From Zygnema cylindricum (lineage: Eukaryota > Streptophyta > Zygnematophyceae > Zygnematales > Zygnemataceae), in the NCBI GenBank assembly GCA_037447655.1, contig JBBHKE010002828.1, positions 1 through 11,489 on the forward strand: DNA of 11,489 nt, written 5' to 3'. Position numbers and translations under genes: made by a program. Shown here piece after piece: positions 7,937 through 11,489 of the stretch (position 1 is its first letter; every line of letters starts with the position of its first letter). A model generated the notes under the pieces. The model saw only the letters and a program-made list of their open reading frames with translations. It was not told the DNA's origin and made no database searches.

Positions 7937-8618
7937 TTATGATTCCCGTACCGTACCTCTAAAACCTCTTCCCACATCTGAAGAAAAAAAAATGAACAAA
8001 TTTCCGCAGTCCAAACCCTGACGGATCTTTTGAACAGATCCATGCACTTGTTTTACAACTTCCCTAGCAGTGTGACGTGGCGATTTTGTGACCATGGCGG
8101 CCACCATGGTCATTGCCACATTGCTGACATTAGTGTGCCACGTGTCACGACGTAATGGCATATTATGTCGGATCCATGCAAGATCCAGATAGTAAGTTTC
8201 TCCCACTTTGATTGTCTTTTCCGCTCTTTTTTTTGCGTAGTCCTTCTCTTCACACGTGCGAGACATATCGCGAATTCGCTCTTCTGAATCATCTGTGTTG
8301 TCAGTACTACTGAGGCAGAGTCGGCGGTGGAGGCGGTGAAGGCGGCCGTCGTGAATAAAGAGAACTTTCCAGAGAAAAAATGTAATAGAAATTTTCTTTT
8401 CTAAGATGATTCCAGTTGCGTGTATTCTGTGTGAGTGTCTATCCATGCACGCATATTGTGCTGCGATGTTTCGAATTTCATACGGAATTTTTGCACTAAA
8501 TTTCGTACTGAATTCTGATTCATAGGGTATGTGCAATCTCGGCTCAAATGCGCTAATACTTGGGAACCAGCGAGGTTTCACACTAGATCCGTGAGAAAGC
8601 AGTTACGGATGGCGCCAT
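7937..8618 (-). pseudogene. Longest open frame of the window, possible decayed gene
   Basis: On the - strand a frame stays open from 8602 to a stop at 7937-7939 (about 220 codons). Such a length is unusual by chance in DNA this AT-rich. It has no early ATG: the first codon that could serve is GTG at 8581, and the first ATG comes about 45 codons later. A well-placed ATG at 8616-8618 (context AAATGGCG), directly downstream of a telo-box, opens a different frame that stops after 11 codons (MAPSVTAFSRI), so a frameshift or an intron must be assumed to link the two. The peptide is basic, with an acidic-basic stretch (DDSEERIRDMSRTCEEKDYA) in the middle. I recognise no domain. Possible readings are a decayed host gene, an exon set, or a chance frame. 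Confidence 0.25.
8089..8112. repeat. 24-bp near-perfect palindrome
   Basis: TGACCATGG (8089-8097) and CCATGGTCA (8104-8112) are exact reverse complements, and the centre CGGCCA is itself palindromic except at its two outer bases. Close by are G-box CACGTG (8140-8145) inside GTGCCACGTGTCAC and the word GATCCATGCA at 8038 and 8170. Such a site could bind a dimeric protein; no protein is implied by the sequence itself. Confidence 0.5.
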
Positions 8619-8627
8619 TTAGGTTGT

Positions 8628-8704
8628 TTAGGGTTTCCAAATTGAAGAATCAAGCTTTTTCCAAACACTTTAAACCCAAGGATCATTGGCAGAAGCCCAA
8701 TGAT
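8628..8704 (-). promoter_or_regulatory. Possible plant promoter: site II, hairpin and telo-box
   Basis: Read on the - strand: site II word TGGGCT (8699-8694), then a telo-box AAACCCTAA (8636-8628) and, nine bases on, an ATG in good plant context (8618-8616). Site II plus telo-box is the known pairing in promoters of plant ribosomal-protein and other growth-linked genes. An 8-bp inverted repeat, ATCATTGG (8682-8689) with CCAATGAT (8697-8704), surrounds the site II word. The elements are short and could coincide by chance. Confidence 0.35.
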
Positions 8705-8769
8705 GACACATACAAAAAAAAACAGAAATTCGATTGTTTTTCTTTCCAAATGATGATTCAAAGTTAACC

Positions 8770-9029
8770 CAATTTAGAATTTATGACAATTGAGGCCAAA
8801 AAACATCTTCGTTTCTATATTTCAAAACCTAATTTATCATATGCGTATAATTTTTTTTATCTAAACAAAAAAAAAAGAAAATCCGAAGCCTTTTGGAATT
8901 GAAAGAGTCATATTAACAGGCGCCATTTTGTTTGGTGAAAACAAAGTACAAAGAAAAAACCCACAAGCAATTATGTTATACCAACTCCAATCTTCAATAA
9001 ATGTACAAAATATATAACAACCGTCCAGC
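8770..9029. other. AT-rich stretch with opposed T and A runs
   Basis: A T-run (8850-8857) and an A-run (about 8867-8876) face each other as a simple inverted repeat. No reading frame or known element is visible. Confidence 0.4.
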
Positions 9030-9178
9030 TAATTAAGGACCAATTGGACTTTTGTGCAATTTACAATTTCGACCGATTTCCAGTTTGAAGTCCACGTGTT
9101 TTTCAATGACAGGTGCACGCGCCCACCGACATATCTCCATTGAAATAAGTTTGTTTCATACAAAAGAAAAAAAAGTCG
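9030..9178 (+). repeat. Dispersed repeat, copy 2 (partner at 4488-4643)
   Basis: Direct-orientation partner of the segment at 4488-4643. Shared landmarks: GGACCAATT region, TTACAA (9061), TCCACG (9091), GCCCA (9121), TTGAAATAAGTTTG (9140) and an A-run (about 9167-9174). This copy lies about 660 bp from the truncated Ty3/gypsy element; whether it belongs to that element's family cannot be decided here. Confidence 0.5.
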
Positions 9179-9837
9179 TATATGGTAACACATGAGCACA
9201 CAACAAGACCAAATTTCCACATTTTGGGTTATTATAAGCGTTTTCACCTTAAAACCACGCTTCGAATGCCCACTATTAGAAATTTATTTTGTCTAATTCC
9301 TTCGGCCAATACAGATTCAATGGTGCCAGTAGTTAAAATAAACGTCTCCGAAGCGTGTTTGAAAACTTGTTGAGATTTAGTTAGGAGAAAATCCAGTACG
9401 AGGAGGAAAGAGCATGAAAATTAGCCACCAAAGAAAGAAGCAGATATTGGTTCTTGTGATGGAAGTTTGCAGATTGAAGGTGAAAACACCGCAAAAGAAA
9501 GGAAAAAAAAACGACCAAAAAGGGGAAAAAAACAAAAACATTGAATCTTTCAAGGAGATTGCGAACGTTGAAATCTTTTAGAGGTGCGAAAGTCAAATTT
9601 TTCATTGGCACAAAAGAAATATATTAATGGGACAACTTATTTTGAAGAAAAAGTGGAAGATTGTTAATGGAGAGGAGTCAAATACGAAAAATTCCAAGCG
9701 ACGAAAAATGTGTTGGTTGAAGGATATTGCACCTACCATAAAATTTACATGAAGTTGCATTTATTTAGCAAATGATTATATTTTGACCAACGAGATTATG
9801 CATGAGTGCTCAAAGACGTTACATAGTTAGTTTGAGA
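9179..9837. other. Non-coding stretch beside the retroelement
   Basis: AT-rich with an A/G-rich tract at about 9480-9540 on the + strand. Open frames at 9182-9373 and on the - strand at 9381-9611 are short and resemble nothing known. No LTR end is apparent next to the truncated RT at about 9838. Confidence 0.4.
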
Positions 9838-10496
9838 AGTCCCAATTAAACAATTTTTGCACCCCAAAAATTCCCTTTCCCGAGTGACATTTCAAGCCCG
9901 CTGCTTGGAGAGCTCGGAGTACAATCTGTATGTGCTCCAAGTGTTCCTCGAACGTCTTCGATAAAGATAATAACATCGTCGATATAGCATCGTTCACAGT
10001 CAATCCCCTGGAGTGCCTCGTCCATGGCACGTAGGAATTTGACTGGCACATTCTTCAGCTCGAATGGGATGTAGAGCCATTCATACAACCTCGACCCTGC
10101 TCAAAAAGTTGTCCTTTCCCGGTGCTTTGGCTCCATCGCGATCTGGTGGAACCCATTCATCATGTCTAGTGTGGAGTAAATGGTGGCTCTGGCTAGCGAG
10201 TCAAAAATATCTTTCGGGGTAGGCATTGGGTATCGGTCTGCTACAGTTGCCGTGTTAAGCATCTGGTAATCTCCACACATCCCAAAGTCTACCGATTTCC
10301 CAGATGAGTCTTTCTTGGGTGGGAGAACGGTTGGAGACGCAAATCCATGGAGTCTGGTACTTTCTTGAACCAATCTTGCTTCTACCAGCGTTTGTACCTT
10401 TGTTGTGATGAACTCCTTTTCCTTGAAATGAGAGGGTACTGCTTCTGCCAAAAAGTAGACGTCTTGTCTACTAAATCTATTCAAAAAGGGGTTCAT
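9838..10496 (-). pseudogene. Ty3/gypsy reverse transcriptase, truncated and frameshifted
   Basis: Reverse transcriptase copies the element's RNA into DNA in the capsid. In order one sees the primer-grip-side motif ARLVQEST...FASPTVLPPKKDSS (10376-10300), CGDYQMLN (10271-10248), the catalytic LD of YSTLDMMNGFHQIAM (about 10178-10134; Asp at 10166-10164) and CYIDDVIIF with the YIDD box at 9986-9975. All three catalytic aspartates are therefore present. Breaks: a TGA at 10103-10101 where the family has Trp, in the same frame on both sides; and one extra base near 9950 that shifts the frame after YIDD, so the following LEHIQIVLRALQAAGLKC is in another frame. The similarity fades at about 9838, around the family's LG-x-x-x-S segment. 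RNase H and integrase are missing. The 5' side is frameshifted against the connector near 10495. Confidence 0.9.
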
Positions 10497-10633
10497 TTGT
10501 AGATTCCTACGTTGGTATCTGACCTAGAGAACACTTGTTTGTTTTTCTCCAACAGGTCGGAGAGCTGGGCCTTTTGTTGAGGGTCGAACTGCTCCCCTAA
10601 GGTCCAATCCATCTTTCTGGTTTCTACCGCTAC
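10493..10633 (-). pseudogene. Pol connector segment before the RT
   Basis: A 46-codon piece, open between TGA at 10636-10634 and TGA at 10495-10493, contains DWTLGEQFDPQQKAQLSDLL followed by KNKQVFSRSD. This is the usual stretch ahead of a Ty3/gypsy RT (pattern: LL-x-x-x-x-x-VF followed by a short Asp/Gly segment). It is in the same frame as the methyltransferase-like piece upstream, so the two were one polyprotein before the TGA arose, and it is out of frame with the RT. Confidence 0.7.
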
Positions 10634-11346
10634 TCAGGCCTCCGGGGGTCTACCCCAGCGGGAGATATCGAATTCCATCCCTACCTGCGAGTCAACCTCA
10701 TCTCCTTGCGTTAGAATGCTGCTGCTAACAACTTTCGCTAAGTTGTCTTTCTCCGAGCCTCCGCTCAGCCCCACTGAGGAATCCCTTAATTTCGGTAAAA
10801 TGTTGGGACTGGAAAATTTTGATGATAAAAACTGTTTTCTTGCCTCCCTCCCCCCCTCAAGCTGCAAGAGGGCCTGCACCGCTAACAACTTTGGAGCTTG
10901 AAGGTAACAACCCCTTAATTGCGGAGACTGTAGGCTAGAGAAGGCCAAAGAATGTTTTATCACCCATGTTATTGCATTTAGATCCATGCTTTGTCCCAGT
11001 AGCCTGCACCTCTGGAGGTCTGATATACCTGGTGCCGCCGTACTGGCTAATTGGAATCCCATGGCTTGTTCTCGTTCTTCCACCGTTGGCGTTGTCCAAA
11101 CTCCACTTTTGCTGTCAAATATCATTTCGCCGCTCCCTTTCGATACGCATGGCTATTAGGGAAGGAAACCAATGTTGGCAGTGCACGTGGTGGTGCTCTT
11201 GGTTGGTTGCACTGGAAGAACGGAGGACGATCAGCCTTCGTTACGGGAGTAGCCATCCGCCCTGTCCCTAAATTTTTTTGCAGGGTAATCTGGGGATCTG
11301 TTTTGTGGTTCTGTAAGAGCTTGTTCAGGACTGACAGAGGTATCAA
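10634..11346 (-). pseudogene. C-terminal piece of a DNMT3/DRM-like cytosine-5 methyltransferase
   Basis: C5-methyltransferases move a methyl group from S-adenosylmethionine to cytosine in DNA. Two frames are needed. The first (11346-11126) shows GTGRMATPVTKAD (about 11265-11227) and PPRALPTLVSFPNSHAYRKG (about 11193-11134), comparable to the GRIA and R-T-I-T-T stretch before motif IX in DNMT3-type enzymes. A frameshift at about 11126-11134 leads to the second (from 11125) with VWTTPTVEEREQAMGF and then CRLLGQSMDLNAITWVI, matching the E-x-E-x-x-x-GFP and R-x-RLLG-S (motif X) pattern. A further 90 or so residues of spacer follow to the TGA at 10636-10634. The catalytic motifs (SAM-binding F-G-G, PCQ, ENV) are not found in this window, so no activity is possible from what is visible. 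Fusion to the pol connector in one frame indicates an element-borne domain. Confidence 0.65.
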
Positions 11347-11486
11347 ATTCGTCTAGTACGCCCGAACTCTGTGAGCCCTGGATCCCAGTTGCGCCGCATC
11401 GAAAACAAGTGGAGCTCCTAAAATCTACTTGACTTTATTTCAGCAATTTGCGACTTGTTTTCTCTTATCATCTCCCGGGTGGACAT
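11231..11486 (-). pseudogene. Possible Gag end with degenerate zinc knuckle
   Basis: From ATG at 11486-11484 a 22-codon frame (MSTREMIRENKSQIAEIKSS) ends at TAG; a shifted frame (11434-11231) then reads STCFRCGATGIQGSQSS, with the two Cys codons at 11407-11405 and 11398-11396. A Gag CCHC knuckle has the spacing C-x2-C-x4-H-x4-C; here the His position is Ile and the last Cys position is Ser. This is suggestive, not proof. The knuckle-like motif lies only about 100 bp ahead of the methyltransferase-like piece, leaving no room for that enzyme's catalytic half. Confidence 0.35.
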
Positions 11487-11489
11487 TGT

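Larger units (their letters stand above)
9838..11489 (-). mobile_element. Truncated Ty3/gypsy retrotransposon carrying methyltransferase-like domain
   Basis: All recognisable coding on this strand belongs to one element: possible gag zinc knuckle, cytosine methyltransferase-like C-terminal piece, pol connector, and reverse transcriptase. It ends inside pol near 9838, with no RNase H, integrase or 3' LTR, and runs off the right edge of the window on the 5' side. At least two stop codons and several frameshifts make it non-functional. The left end could be a deletion point or a 3'-truncated insertion. The similarity to copies of this kind in non-seed plants and charophyte algae is from memory of family patterns, not from a search. 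Confidence 0.75.

Noticed and set aside
7975-7992. Intron 3' splice site on the - strand (T-run then CTTCAG, followed by ATG)
   Set aside because: The following frame gives only 31 codons and the proposed intron would lie inside the long open frame; no donor site could be matched.
9029-9611. Short frames of 63-76 codons on both strands
   Set aside because: AT-rich low-complexity peptides, mutually overlapping, partly over the dispersed repeat; no support.
10716-11356. + strand frames of 61-101 codons at the right end
   Set aside because: They are antisense shadows of the methyltransferase-like and connector segments on the - strand.

Overview
The window looks like transposon-rich intergenic DNA from a green plant of the streptophyte line; a non-seed plant or charophyte alga is my best guess. 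Grounds: remnants of a Ty1/copia-type gag and of a chromovirus-like Ty3/gypsy pol, plant-style promoter words (telo-box AAACCCTAA, site II TGGGCT, G-box CACGTG), no bacterial operon structure, and long AT-rich stretches without genes. Genus cannot be told from the sequence. No intact protein-coding gene is visible.

Layout, left to right. 1-1512 is non-coding, rich in GTAC/CGTACG words, with two GC-richer tandem repeats (68-bp unit near 842-1010; 67-bp unit near 1260-1462). 1513-2126 is a frameshifted copia-type gag remnant on the + strand. It runs into about 1.9 kb of lysine-rich, purine-rich, broken + strand reading frame (2127-3976) that I cannot name, with no protease, integrase or reverse transcriptase visible. 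Then come a tandem duplication of about 280 bp (3913-4473) and the first copy of a dispersed repeat (4488-4643). 4644-6540 holds little that can be named. 6548-6681 is a dense GTAC cluster. 6985-7058 is a degenerate tRNA-Arg-like sequence. 7121-7936 is AT-rich and empty. 7937-8618 (- strand) holds the longest open frame, preceded by plausible plant promoter elements. 9030-9178 is the second copy of the dispersed repeat.

The right end (about 9838-11489, - strand) is the most informative part: a truncated Ty3/gypsy element. In reading order it shows a possible decayed gag zinc knuckle, a C-terminal piece of a DNMT3/DRM-like cytosine-5 DNA methyltransferase, a pol connector and a reverse transcriptase that retains its YIDD motif but is cut off soon after it. 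Methyltransferase tail and connector share one frame, interrupted by one TGA; the RT is in another frame. Retrotransposons that captured cytosine methyltransferases are known from charophytes and dinoflagellates; this appears to be a dead copy of such an element, and its catalytic half is not visible in the window.
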